Positions 1 through 6,939 of a stretch of 10,801 nucleotides of DNA are shown piece by piece. Origin of the DNA: CAIKAP01 sp964574605 (GTDB lineage: Bacteria > Verrucomicrobiota > Verrucomicrobiia > Palsa-1439); NCBI GenBank assembly GCA_964574605.1, contig CAZNOK010000177.1, positions 1-10,801 of the forward strand, read 5' to 3'. The notes below the pieces were generated by a model. That model had not been told where the DNA came from. It made no database searches and saw only the letters and a program-made list of their open reading frames with translations. The translations under genes and the position numbers were made by a program. Position 1 is the stretch's first letter; each line of letters opens with the position of its first letter.

Positions 1-1089
1 GGTCCACTTCGCCTTTCCCGCTGCCGTCAGGATTCCGTTGGACACCGACAACAGCATTCCCGCCACCGCCTCGAAAATCAACACCGCCAACAACGGGCCG
101 GCTCCGGCGAACTTCGGTCCCGAGATCAGCCGCACAATTTCGCCGGCCGCGCCTGAGGCCAATCCCGCCAGCGGCAACAGCAGCAGCACCAGCCGCACCG
201 CGTCGCGCGCCATCAGCCGGGCGTGTTGCTCGTGGCCGTCGCGCAGCAACCGCGTCAGGGTCGAAAGCAGCAGCGGCGAGAACGACACCGCGAAAATCCC
301 CACCACCATCGTCAGGGTCTGCGCCGCGCCATACAGACCGGCGAGCGCCGTGGGTTGGTTCAGCAGTTTCAACATGAGCAGATCCAGCTTGTCGAACAAC
401 CGCACCGCCAACCCGCCGAAGAACAATGGCGCCACCGCTTCCCACAACCGGCGCGCCGGGAAATCCGTCGGGCCAAACAACGACGGCTTGATGAAACACC
501 GGCCCAACGCCAGTTCGGCGAGCGACGTGCCAATTGTGGCGATGATCGCGCCGTTGATGGAGAAGCCCGCCAACCCGACCAGCGCGACGATCAGCGCCAG
601 CCGCGCCGTCCAACGTCCCGCGCTCAGCCATGCCCGTTGACGGAATCCGCCCGAGCCGATGAGGATGCTGCGGTGCGCGTGCGCGAGGCTGAAGATCGGA
701 ATATCAATCGCGTACAACCGCAGATACCCGGCCAGCGACGGCTCGCCCAGCATCGCCGCGATAGGCCCGGCCAGCGCCACCAGCAACAGCGCGCACGAAG
801 TGCTGATGCACAAATGCAGTCGGACCACCATCGTGCCGACCGGCCGCCAGTCGGTGACATCGCCGACGCATTTGAGGGTCGCGCGCGCGAACATCGAGGT
901 GATCGTCCATTCGATCCACACGATCAGCGCGGTTGCCAGCGTGAACAAGCCGTAGCCTTCCGCGCCGAGCCGCCGCGTCAACACCACCATCGTCACCAAT
1001 CCCGACGGCACAATCAGCAACTCGGCGAAGAACAACCGGACCGTGCCGCTCAGCGTGCGCTGTCCTTCGTTGGAACTGACTTGATTCAC
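1..1089 (-). CDS. Polysaccharide/oligosaccharide flippase (Wzx-like, MOP superfamily), C-terminus cut by window
   Basis: Inner-membrane protein of the type that flips lipid-linked saccharides or other lipid-linked products to the periplasm. The 363 visible residues hold about eight hydrophobic segments (roughly 17-37, 46-64, 92-112, 163-182, 219-240, 253-275, 296-315, 331-352). After the first segment comes the family-typical RRLGAEGYGLFTLA (39-52). Charged loops with R/K lie between segments, such as 278-298. The frame stays open to base 1, so the C-terminus (perhaps 60-130 residues) lies outside. The start is GTG at 1089, overlapping the TGA of the upstream dehydrogenase gene as GTGA. No other start codon lies just upstream in this frame, and the first internal Met (34) would delete part of TM1. 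The ribosome site is weak, so translation is probably coupled. Members of this superfamily differ widely in substrate, so the cargo cannot be read from sequence; a MATE-type drug exporter is a less likely alternative. Confidence 0.88.
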   Translation of the reverse strand, partial: MNQVSSNEGQRTLSGTVRLFFAELLIVPSGLVTMVVLTRRLGAEGYGLFTLATALIVWIEWTITSMFARATLKCVGDVTDWRPVGTMVVRLHLCISTSCALLLVALAGPIAAMLGEPSLAGYLRLYAIDIPIFSLAHAHRSILIGSGGFRQRAWLSAGRWTARLALIVALVGLAGFSINGAIIATIGTSLAELALGRCFIKPSLFGPTDFPARRLWEAVAPLFFGGLAVRLFDKLDLLMLKLLNQPTALAGLYGAAQTLTMVVGIFAVSFSPLLLSTLTRLLRDGHEQHARLMARDAVRLVLLLLPLAGLASGAAGEIVRLISGPKFAGAGPLLAVLIFEAVAGMLLSVSNGILTAAGKAKWT

Positions 1090-2243
1090 ACGCGTTTCTC
1101 GAAATACGACAACGACAATTTCCGAATCAACGCGCCCGGCACCCAGCCGCGACGGTGACATTCCAGCCCGACCTCCATCAACCGCCCCTTCAACGTCGGA
1201 TGCTCCGCAGCCTGGTGCATCGCGGCGAACCGCGCGCGCGCGTCGCGCTCGGCCAGTTCACGCGGCGGCGTTGATTGCCCCAGCAAGCGAGCGATGCGCG
1301 CGCCGATCTGTTGGTCAACGAACCGCTCGATGACGTCGCGCGGCTGCATCGCAAACTCCATCGTTCCGCCCAGCACGCCGCCGCTGTTCGTCACGAAATC
1401 CGGCAGGCACAACACTGACCGCTCGCGCAACATCCGCTCCGCCTCCGGCGTGACCGGGTTGTTCGCGCCCGGCGAAATCAGTTTCGCCGCGATGCGCGAT
1501 GCGTTGCCGGCGTGGATGCTGTCGTGACGGGCGCACGGGCAGAGCACGTCCACGGGCAGTTCGAGCAGCGCGGCGCGGTCGAGATGTTCGGCGTCGCGGT
1601 ATCGCTCGACGAAGCTGCTGCCGGTTTCGGCGCACAACTGTTTCATGTCGAGGCCGCGCGGGTTGTAGAGCGCACCACGCGAGGTGGAGACGGCGACGAC
1701 GCGAATCTGCGCCGCTGCGAGCAGGCCGCCGAGCGCGCCGCCGACTTTGCCGAAACCTTCGATGGCGACGCTGGCGCAGGAGAGATCGAGGCCGATGTGT
1801 CGCGCGCCTTGTTTCACGCCGGCCATCACAGTCAGCGCGGTGTAGTAGCCGGAATCCTTGACGCGCAGTTCACGGTGCTTCACTTTGACGCCCACGCTTT
1901 GCAGGAGTTCGCGGATGTCAGTGTTGTTGGTGCCCATGTCCGGGTGCGGCGCATAGCGGCGGCTGCACAGCATCGGCGCGATCTCGCGTCCGAACGCGAG
2001 CAGCCGTTCGCGACGGACTTCGGGCGGCGCTTCGGGATCGCCGCGGACGCCGGCTTTCGCGCCGCCTTGTGGCAGGCCGAGAAAACCGTATTTCAACGTC
2101 ATGGCGCGGGCCAGCCCGGCGATCTCCGCCTCGTTCACGTCGGGCAACATCCGCAGTCCGCCGCAGCAGCGGCCGTCCATGGTCGAGTCAATCGCAACGT
2201 AGCCAAGCAGTTCGTTGCCGCGTGTGACGGTGATGATTTCCAT
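1086..2243 (-). CDS. Glu/Leu/Phe/Val dehydrogenase family amino acid dehydrogenase
   Basis: Probable NAD(P)-dependent oxidative deaminase / reductive aminase linking a 2-oxo acid and its L-amino acid, 385 residues. Residues 57-70 (LPQGGAKAGVRGDP) fit the family active-site signature, with K63 as the expected catalytic lysine. K51 sits 12 residues before it, the same spacing as the two active-site lysines of leucine dehydrogenase. D102 in PDMGTN matches the catalytic Asp motif. The nucleotide-binding loop GFGKVGG starts at 163, and SPGANNPVT (257-265) and PDFVTNSGGV (281-290) follow as in leucine and glutamate dehydrogenases. CGGLRM (27-32) matches the substrate-pocket GGxRM region. The ATG at 2243 is chosen because similarity begins there and GAGGA (2252-2256) stands 8 bases upstream; the frame's earlier Met would run 65 bases into the preceding gene. 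The gap to that gene is 4 bases. Substrate is not predictable. Its place in a biosynthetic operon suggests it makes or recycles a special amino acid rather than serving general catabolism. Confidence 0.9.
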   Translation of the reverse strand: MEIITVTRGNELLGYVAIDSTMDGRCCGGLRMLPDVNEAEIAGLARAMTLKYGFLGLPQGGAKAGVRGDPEAPPEVRRERLLAFGREIAPMLCSRRYAPHPDMGTNNTDIRELLQSVGVKVKHRELRVKDSGYYTALTVMAGVKQGARHIGLDLSCASVAIEGFGKVGGALGGLLAAAQIRVVAVSTSRGALYNPRGLDMKQLCAETGSSFVERYRDAEHLDRAALLELPVDVLCPCARHDSIHAGNASRIAAKLISPGANNPVTPEAERMLRERSVLCLPDFVTNSGGVLGGTMEFAMQPRDVIERFVDQQIGARIARLLGQSTPPRELAERDARARFAAMHQAAEHPTLKGRLMEVGLECHRRGWVPGALIRKLSLSYFEKRV

Positions 2244-2247
2244 CCGG

Positions 2248-3714
2248 CTAGTCCTCGCGGCCAAACAGGCCGAGCGCCCTGACGACCTTGGTCTCGATGG
2301 GGAACCGGGCATCCATGTTCCGGACGCGGTAGCGCGCCACGGGAAGGTAGAGCGTGCCCAGCGCCTTGACGATGGGATGGGTCTTCTTGAACTGGAAGTT
2401 GGTGCCGAGGAACATCAAGGGGAAATCGAGTCCCGAGACGAGTTTCTTGGTGCCGGGCACCATCCACGGGGCGTCCTTGGCGACGTGCCGGTAGGTCAGG
2501 TGCGACCAGTCTTCCAGCCGTTGCGGTTCTTTCAGACCCATCTCGACGGCGAGCCGATACAACGCGGTCCCCGGATAGGGCGTGTAGATATTGAAACTCT
2601 TCGCCGCTTTGGGGTTCTCGCGAAGAAGTTCTTCGGCCAGCCGCACGCTTTCCGTCAACTCCTCCGGCGTTTCGGTGGGCAGCCCCATCATGAACAGGTA
2701 CAAGGGAAGAATCGGCCGGCCAATGAATCTGCGGGAAACCTCCAGAACGTGCTCGACTTGGAGGTTCTTCTCAATGAGATCGAGAACCCGTTGGTTGGCG
2801 GATTCGACGCCGGTGGTCAACCGCTCGACGCCGACGCGCTCGAGCAGATCGAGAAAGTCGTTGTCCATTCGACGGATCGAATCAATGCGGACATGGAGCT
2901 TGCCAATCCTGATTTTGATGTCGGCGCGCACGATCGCTTCCATGAGCCGGTGCGCGTGGTCGAGGTTGGTGAAGAGGTTGTCGTCGGTGAAATTGAATCC
3001 GTGGATGCCGTAGTCGCGGGTGAGCCGTTTCAATTCCTCGACCACCCGCTCTGGCTGCATGGCCCGCCACTTTCGTTTGTGCACCAGGTTGTCGTAGCAG
3101 AACCCGCATCGGAACGGGCAGCCGCGACTCGAACAGAAACTCACATGGTCTGACTTGAAAATCCTTCGCCGGTAGAGGTTGATGTCCACCAGATCGTAGG
3201 CCAGCGGCGGCTGGGCGTTGAGGTCCACGAAGGGGCGAGGCTCCGTCAGTCGGATGCTGCCGTTCTCGCGGTAGCCGATCCCGGCAACCCCGCCGAGCGG
3301 TTCGCCATTGACGAGGGCTTTGACAAGTTCCAGCAGCGTGGCTTCGCCTTCGCCGATCACGACGACGTCCACCAAAGGGTGCTGCAACGTCTGCTCCGGC
3401 AGGATGGTCGGATGAATGCCGCCCCAGACGGTCGGCACGTCGGGATAGCACTGCTTCACTGCCTTGCACGCGGCGAGGGCGCGGATGATCTGCGGCCCCG
3501 TCATGCACGAGACGCCGAAACAGACCGGCTTCTCACGCAACGCATCCTGAAACTTCTGTTCCCAGTCGGGGTCCGCGAACTGGTCAACGATCTTCACTTG
3601 GAATCCTGCGTGCACCAACGGCGTGGCCGGGTGGAGCAGGTTCAACGGCAACTCGACCCGTCGGTGGGCTTGGAATCCGAGGCGCGGAGCCGGGTTGAAC
3701 AGGACGACTTTCAT
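2248..3714 (-). CDS. Cobalamin-binding radical SAM enzyme (paralog C)
   Basis: Predicted class B-type radical SAM enzyme using a [4Fe-4S] cluster and cobalamin, typically to methylate unactivated carbon or phosphorus or to catalyse other radical rearrangements; 488 residues. Residues 1-140 form the B12-binding Rossmann domain with SCMTGPQ (69-75), VWGGIHPT (96-103) and GEGEAT (121-126). It lacks the DxHxxG motif (VDQFADPDW lies in that region), as is common in radical SAM members that bind cobalamin without a His ligand. The radical SAM domain starts near 190, with CxxxCxxC at C199, C203 and C206 in SSRGCPFRCGFCYD. DDNLF (244-248), a GVES motif (302-305) and MMGLPTETPEEL (342-353) follow, all typical of the family. 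The basic tail carries DARFPIETK (468-476). ATG at 3714 is preferred over the in-frame GTG at 3723 because AGGTGGG (3719-3725) lies just before it. It follows paralog B by 9 bases and closely resembles it. Substrate unknown. Confidence 0.9.
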   Translation of the reverse strand: MKVVLFNPAPRLGFQAHRRVELPLNLLHPATPLVHAGFQVKIVDQFADPDWEQKFQDALREKPVCFGVSCMTGPQIIRALAACKAVKQCYPDVPTVWGGIHPTILPEQTLQHPLVDVVVIGEGEATLLELVKALVNGEPLGGVAGIGYRENGSIRLTEPRPFVDLNAQPPLAYDLVDINLYRRRIFKSDHVSFCSSRGCPFRCGFCYDNLVHKRKWRAMQPERVVEELKRLTRDYGIHGFNFTDDNLFTNLDHAHRLMEAIVRADIKIRIGKLHVRIDSIRRMDNDFLDLLERVGVERLTTGVESANQRVLDLIEKNLQVEHVLEVSRRFIGRPILPLYLFMMGLPTETPEELTESVRLAEELLRENPKAAKSFNIYTPYPGTALYRLAVEMGLKEPQRLEDWSHLTYRHVAKDAPWMVPGTKKLVSGLDFPLMFLGTNFQFKKTHPIVKALGTLYLPVARYRVRNMDARFPIETKVVRALGLFGRED

Positions 3715-3718
3715 CGTT

Positions 3719-3725
3719 CCCACCT
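3719..3725 (-). promoter_or_regulatory. Ribosome binding site deciding the start of the 2248-3714 gene
   Basis: AGGTGGG on the minus strand, overlapping the TAG stop of the preceding gene and 4 bases before ATG 3714. It makes ATG 3714 the better start, since the alternative GTG at 3723 lies inside this site. Confidence 0.55.
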
Positions 3726-5208
3726 ACTTCCTCCTCGCAAACAGTCCCAACGACTTGACCAGTTTTGTTTCGATGGGGAACCGCGCATCAAGATGCCGGA
3801 TGCGGTACCGTGCGAGTGGCCCATAAACCCGCATCGAGAGCGCGACGATAGGGTTGATTCTTTTGTATGATGCCATCGCCTTGGCTTGCGCATTGCACAT
3901 GAGCGGGAAATCCAGTGCGCGGATCAGCCGCTTCGTCTCCTTCGGGACCCACGAAGCATCTTCGCGCACATCTCGGTAGTTGTACTCTCCCCATTCCTCA
4001 AGCCGGCCCGGCGGCTTGAACCCGTACTTGGCCACCAGCAGGTTGTAGAGTTCGGTTCCCGGATACGGCGTATAGACGTTGAAGCCCCATCGCGCGCCCG
4101 GATTCTCGTCGGTGAGTTGGAGGGCCAAGCGAACAGTCTGGGCCAGCTCGTCCGGCGTCTCATCGGGCAATCCCATCATGAACGTGTAAGAGGGGGTGAT
4201 GCCGTGGCGGAGAAGCCGACGATTCGCCTCGACGACTTGGTCAACACTGATCCGTTTGTTGATGAGTTCGAGCAACCGCGGGCTGCCGGACTCGACGCCC
4301 ATGGTAAGGGTCCTGACCCCGGCCCGAGCCATGAGGTCCAAAGACTCCGTGTTCATCCGGCAAAGGGCATCTGCCCGGACGTGAAGCTTGCCGATGGTAA
4401 TGTTGAGTCCGGCCCGGACAATCGCCAAAAAGATCTCCTCGCTTCGTCTCGGGTCGGTGAAAAAATTGTCGTCGTTGAACCAGAACCCGTGGAGACCGTA
4501 GTCGTGCATCAATCGCTGCAACTGATCCAAAACGGTTTCAGGCCGCATAGCCCGAAACCGCCGCTGGTGCATCACCGGGTCCCAACAGAAGGCGCAGTCG
4601 AACGCACAGCCGCGACTCGAGTTGAAGGCCACATGGTCAACGCCGAACAGCCGGCGGCGATACCGACTCACGTCCACGAGATGATAGGCCAGCGGCGGCT
4701 GCGCGTCCATGTCAACAAACTCACGTGTTCCTGTGAACGTGACCCGGCCGTTTTCGCGAAACGCGATGCCCTTGACCTGCGCCAGCGGCGCGCCGGACTC
4801 CAAGGCCCTGACCAGCTCGATGAACGTCGCCTCGCCCTCACCCACGACGACGATGTCCACGTATGGGTTTTGAAGCGTCTGCTGCGACAGGATGCTCCCG
4901 TGGATGCCGCCCCAGACGATGGGCGCATCGGGTTGCCGCTCGCGGACGAGTTTGCACACGGCGAGTGCGTGAAATATCTGCGGACCGGTCATGCAGGTCA
5001 CGCCGAAACAAAGTGGTTTCGTTTTCAGCGCCTCCTCCAACTCACGCCGCCAATCCCGATTGACGGACTGGTCAACGATCGTGACGCGGTATCCTGCGCG
5101 GTCAACCGGTGTCGCCGGGCACAGCAAGCTGAGCGGAAGCTCCATGCGCGGGGAGGGCTGCCAGCCACTCAACGCTGCCGGGTTGAAGAGGAGAATGTGA
5201 GGTGTCAC
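3724..5208 (-). CDS. Cobalamin-binding radical SAM enzyme (paralog B)
   Basis: Second member of a tandem pair of predicted B12-dependent radical SAM enzymes, 494 residues. The B12-binding domain covers about 1-145, with TCMTGPQ (71-77), VWGGIHGS (98-105) and GEGEAT (123-128); no DxHxxG is present (VDQSVNRDW instead). The CxxxCxxC cluster motif is at C201, C205 and C208 in SSRGCAFDCAFCWD. The aromatic before the C-terminal Asp of this motif is Trp rather than the Tyr of its sibling. DDNFF, the GVESGS motif and MMGLPDETPDEL follow in the same order and spacing as in the next gene. The tail again contains DARFPIETK and ends basic. The start is GTG at 5208, forming GTGA with the stop of the preceding gene; a strong Shine-Dalgarno GGAGGGAG (5212-5219) precedes it. 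The close similarity and adjacency to the 2248-3714 gene indicate tandem duplication followed by divergence, probably to act on different positions or intermediates. Methylation is the commonest activity of this class but is not proven here. Confidence 0.9.
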   Translation of the reverse strand: MTPHILLFNPAALSGWQPSPRMELPLSLLCPATPVDRAGYRVTIVDQSVNRDWRRELEEALKTKPLCFGVTCMTGPQIFHALAVCKLVRERQPDAPIVWGGIHGSILSQQTLQNPYVDIVVVGEGEATFIELVRALESGAPLAQVKGIAFRENGRVTFTGTREFVDMDAQPPLAYHLVDVSRYRRRLFGVDHVAFNSSRGCAFDCAFCWDPVMHQRRFRAMRPETVLDQLQRLMHDYGLHGFWFNDDNFFTDPRRSEEIFLAIVRAGLNITIGKLHVRADALCRMNTESLDLMARAGVRTLTMGVESGSPRLLELINKRISVDQVVEANRRLLRHGITPSYTFMMGLPDETPDELAQTVRLALQLTDENPGARWGFNVYTPYPGTELYNLLVAKYGFKPPGRLEEWGEYNYRDVREDASWVPKETKRLIRALDFPLMCNAQAKAMASYKRINPIVALSMRVYGPLARYRIRHLDARFPIETKLVKSLGLFARRK

Positions 5209-6314
5209 TTTCTCCCTCCGAATCGCCGCCGCAGCGGCAACGCGTGCTTGAAGATCCTGTGAATCTTCTGGTTGTCGGTCACATAACTACAAACCTGACA
5301 ATCGGCTGTCTCGTCCAAGTACCGGCAACTATCGGGCGCCAGTCTCTTGAGGCGTTCTGTGCGGTACGCCTCGCTGTTCCAGATGTCCGCGAACCGCGTG
5401 TTTCTCAAGTTGCCCAGCGTGACCGTGGACCTGCCGCAAGGCAGGACCGCGCCGTCCACCTTGACGCGGGAATGAAACCAGCAAACGTAACAGGGCAGGT
5501 TCTGGCTGAACGTGTGGTAGTTCGAACGCGCCAGATACCGATTGATGTTGTGGCTGAACCCCAACGATTCAAGCCGTTTCGTCAACGCCATCATGTAACG
5601 TTGGAAATCCAACTGTTCCTGCGCCGACAAGGCGTAGTGATCCAGCGTTCCGCGGATCGTCTTGAAGGGGGTGAACCCCATTCCGTTGCAGCCGGTTTCC
5701 GTGGCCAGAAGCACCATCTTGTCCACGTCGCGGTAGTTGAAGCGATCAATCGGGTTGAGCAGTGTGATGTGAGGGGTTCGCGCGCCTGTTTCTGCTTTCA
5801 GCGATGACAGAATCTTGAGTCCGTCAATGACCCGGTGGAAGTTGGACGGGTCGGTGCCGGGGTAGTGCTGCGGGTAGGTTTCGTAAGAACTCGCCCAGAG
5901 GCTGACGTGGATGCAGTCCAAACCCGAATCAATGACCCGCCGCGCCCGCGACTCATTGATCAGCGTGCCGTTGGTCGTGATCGTCGCGCACAGGCCGTGC
6001 TTCTTGGCCAGGCGGATGATCTCGAAGATTCGCGGGTGCAGAAACGGCTCGCCGTCCGCCACCATGAACAACTGCCGGGTGCCGAGCGCGGAGATGTCGG
6101 CAAACAGTCCTTCTGCCAAATCCACCGGCAAATCCGTGATGCCCATGTTACCGGGAAACGCCTCGCCGATTTCCGGCGAATGGAACCGGCACCCCAAACA
6201 ACGCAGATTGCACCGGCGCGTGAGATCAATGGTCACATAGAAGGGGCCTGTGAAGGCGAGATCACCCGCGCACAGTCCCTTTAGCAACCGGTATTTTTGT
6301 AAGAGTGTCGCCAT
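5205..6314 (-). CDS. Radical SAM protein with SPASM-like C-terminal domain
   Basis: Radical SAM enzyme without a cobalamin domain, 369 residues. The cluster motif CxxxCxxC is C35, C39 and C42 in LTRRCNLRCLGC. The GGEP-type SAM-binding strand appears as ADGEPFLHP (86-94), with D replacing the first G. TTNGTLI (113-119) and a long TIM-barrel half follow. The C-terminal part has a SPASM-like Cys set: C275 and C278, C293 in DGAVLPCG (287-294), then C330, C339 and C342, which would hold at least one extra Fe-S cluster. GNLRN (301-305) and FADIWNSEAY (308-317) are typical of SPASM/twitch proteins. Such enzymes modify peptides, sugars or small molecules, or act as dehydrogenases. The start ATG at 6314 lies 2 bases after the flavin reductase stop; a 20-residue upstream extension to 6374 would overlap that gene. 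GAGG at 6325-6328 is a possible ribosome site, 10 bases away. No RiPP precursor gene is visible next to it, so a peptide substrate is not supported. Confidence 0.87.
   Translation of the reverse strand: MATLLQKYRLLKGLCAGDLAFTGPFYVTIDLTRRCNLRCLGCRFHSPEIGEAFPGNMGITDLPVDLAEGLFADISALGTRQLFMVADGEPFLHPRIFEIIRLAKKHGLCATITTNGTLINESRARRVIDSGLDCIHVSLWASSYETYPQHYPGTDPSNFHRVIDGLKILSSLKAETGARTPHITLLNPIDRFNYRDVDKMVLLATETGCNGMGFTPFKTIRGTLDHYALSAQEQLDFQRYMMALTKRLESLGFSHNINRYLARSNYHTFSQNLPCYVCWFHSRVKVDGAVLPCGRSTVTLGNLRNTRFADIWNSEAYRTERLKRLAPDSCRYLDETADCQVCSYVTDNQKIHRIFKHALPLRRRFGGRK
5212..5219 (-). promoter_or_regulatory. Strong Shine-Dalgarno for the 3724-5208 gene
   Basis: GGAGGGAG on the minus strand, with GGAGG 6 bases before the GTG at 5208. 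It lies inside the coding end of the upstream gene and supports the GTG start. It is the strongest ribosome site in the window. Confidence 0.7.
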
Positions 6315-6316
6315 TC

Positions 6317-6925
6317 CTATTTTGCCTCGCGCAGCCACGGACGATCCAGTTCGAACGTCTCGCCGAGCCGGCAATACTCGTTGCCCGCCAGCCGGGCCAC
6401 CGGACGCAGACGCGCCACGTCAATCGTGCCGTCCCGCCACAAATCATCCCGCACGTGTACGACCAACACCTTGCCGATCACAAGGCTGTTCCGTCCCACC
6501 TCGACGACTTGCGTCACTTGGCACTCCAGATTCACCGGCGACTCCGCAATGCGCGGCGCGCGAATCTTCTCGCTGGCCGCCGCCGTCAGCCCGACCTTTG
6601 CGATCTCGCTGACCTCCGGCGGAAAATCTTCCGCCGTCGCGTTCATTGCCTTCGCCAATTCTTCCGGGACAAGGTTCACGACAAAATCACCGGTGAACTC
6701 AGCATTGCGGAGCGTGTCTTTTTTCGCGCCGTCGGGCTTCGGCTCGACCGAGAAACAAACCATTAGCGGCACCAGCGCCACGAACGTGAAACAACTGTAC
6801 GGCGCGGCGTTCGCGACGCCGTCGGCACTCAGCGTCGAAATCCACGCAATCGGGCGCGGCGCGACGCAGCCCTTCAGCAATTCGTGCGATGCCTGCCGGT
6901 CGAGCGTTGAAGCGTCAATGCGCAT
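6317..6925 (-). CDS. Flavin reductase-like FMN-binding protein
   Basis: Small (202-residue) protein of the flavin reductase / flavoredoxin-like split-barrel family that binds FMN and passes electrons from NAD(P)H or to partner proteins. The N-terminal APRPIAWISTLSADG (22-36) followed by NAAPYSCFTFVA (39-50) is the family hallmark that contacts FMN. KDTLRNAEFTGDFVVN (69-84) and the later LVIGKVLVVHVRDDL (148-162) and LRPVARLAGNEYCRLG (173-188) complete the typical fold. Length is normal for the family. ATG 6925 is supported by AGGA (6930-6933), 4 bases before it, and by the start of similarity; the longer frame to 7210 lies wholly in the preceding gene. The 14-base gap upstream is the largest in the window. 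Placed between radical SAM genes, it may supply electrons for Fe-S or cobalamin reduction, but it could equally act on the pathway intermediate directly. Confidence 0.88.
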   Translation of the reverse strand: MRIDASTLDRQASHELLKGCVAPRPIAWISTLSADGVANAAPYSCFTFVALVPLMVCFSVEPKPDGAKKDTLRNAEFTGDFVVNLVPEELAKAMNATAEDFPPEVSEIAKVGLTAAASEKIRAPRIAESPVNLECQVTQVVEVGRNSLVIGKVLVVHVRDDLWRDGTIDVARLRPVARLAGNEYCRLGETFELDRPWLREAK

Positions 6926-6929
6926 GGTT

Positions 6930-6933
6930 TCCT
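6930..6933 (-). promoter_or_regulatory. Ribosome binding site for the 6317-6925 gene
   Basis: AGGA in the 14-base gap after the TGA at 6940-6942, 4 bases before ATG 6925. It sits in the only gap long enough to hold a complete ribosome site outside coding sequence. Confidence 0.55.
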
Positions 6934-6939
6934 GAATCG

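Noticed and set aside
223..1158. Plus-strand frame of 311 codons opposite the flippase gene
   Set aside because: Extremely rich in R, Q and H with no domain. The minus strand encodes a coherent multi-pass membrane protein throughout.
2244..2312. N-terminal extension of the amino acid dehydrogenase frame
   Set aside because: The extra 23 codons are R/S-rich shadow of the upstream gene end; the conserved N-terminus starts at ATG 2243 with its own Shine-Dalgarno.
2215..3153. Plus-strand frame of 312 codons opposite the 2248-3714 gene
   Set aside because: Antisense of conserved coding sequence; no start context or domain of its own.
2248..3714. Assignment to a named cobalamin radical SAM enzyme such as BchE, HpnP, HpnJ or Fom3
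   Set aside because: Shared motifs are general to the superfamily. I see no specific diagnostic residues or matching gene context for any of these.
3886..5262. Long plus-strand frame of 458 codons opposite the 3724-5208 gene
   Set aside because: It mirrors a clearly conserved radical SAM gene on the other strand. Its translation is low in family motifs and rich in R, H, Q and V, as expected from the antisense of GC-rich coding DNA.
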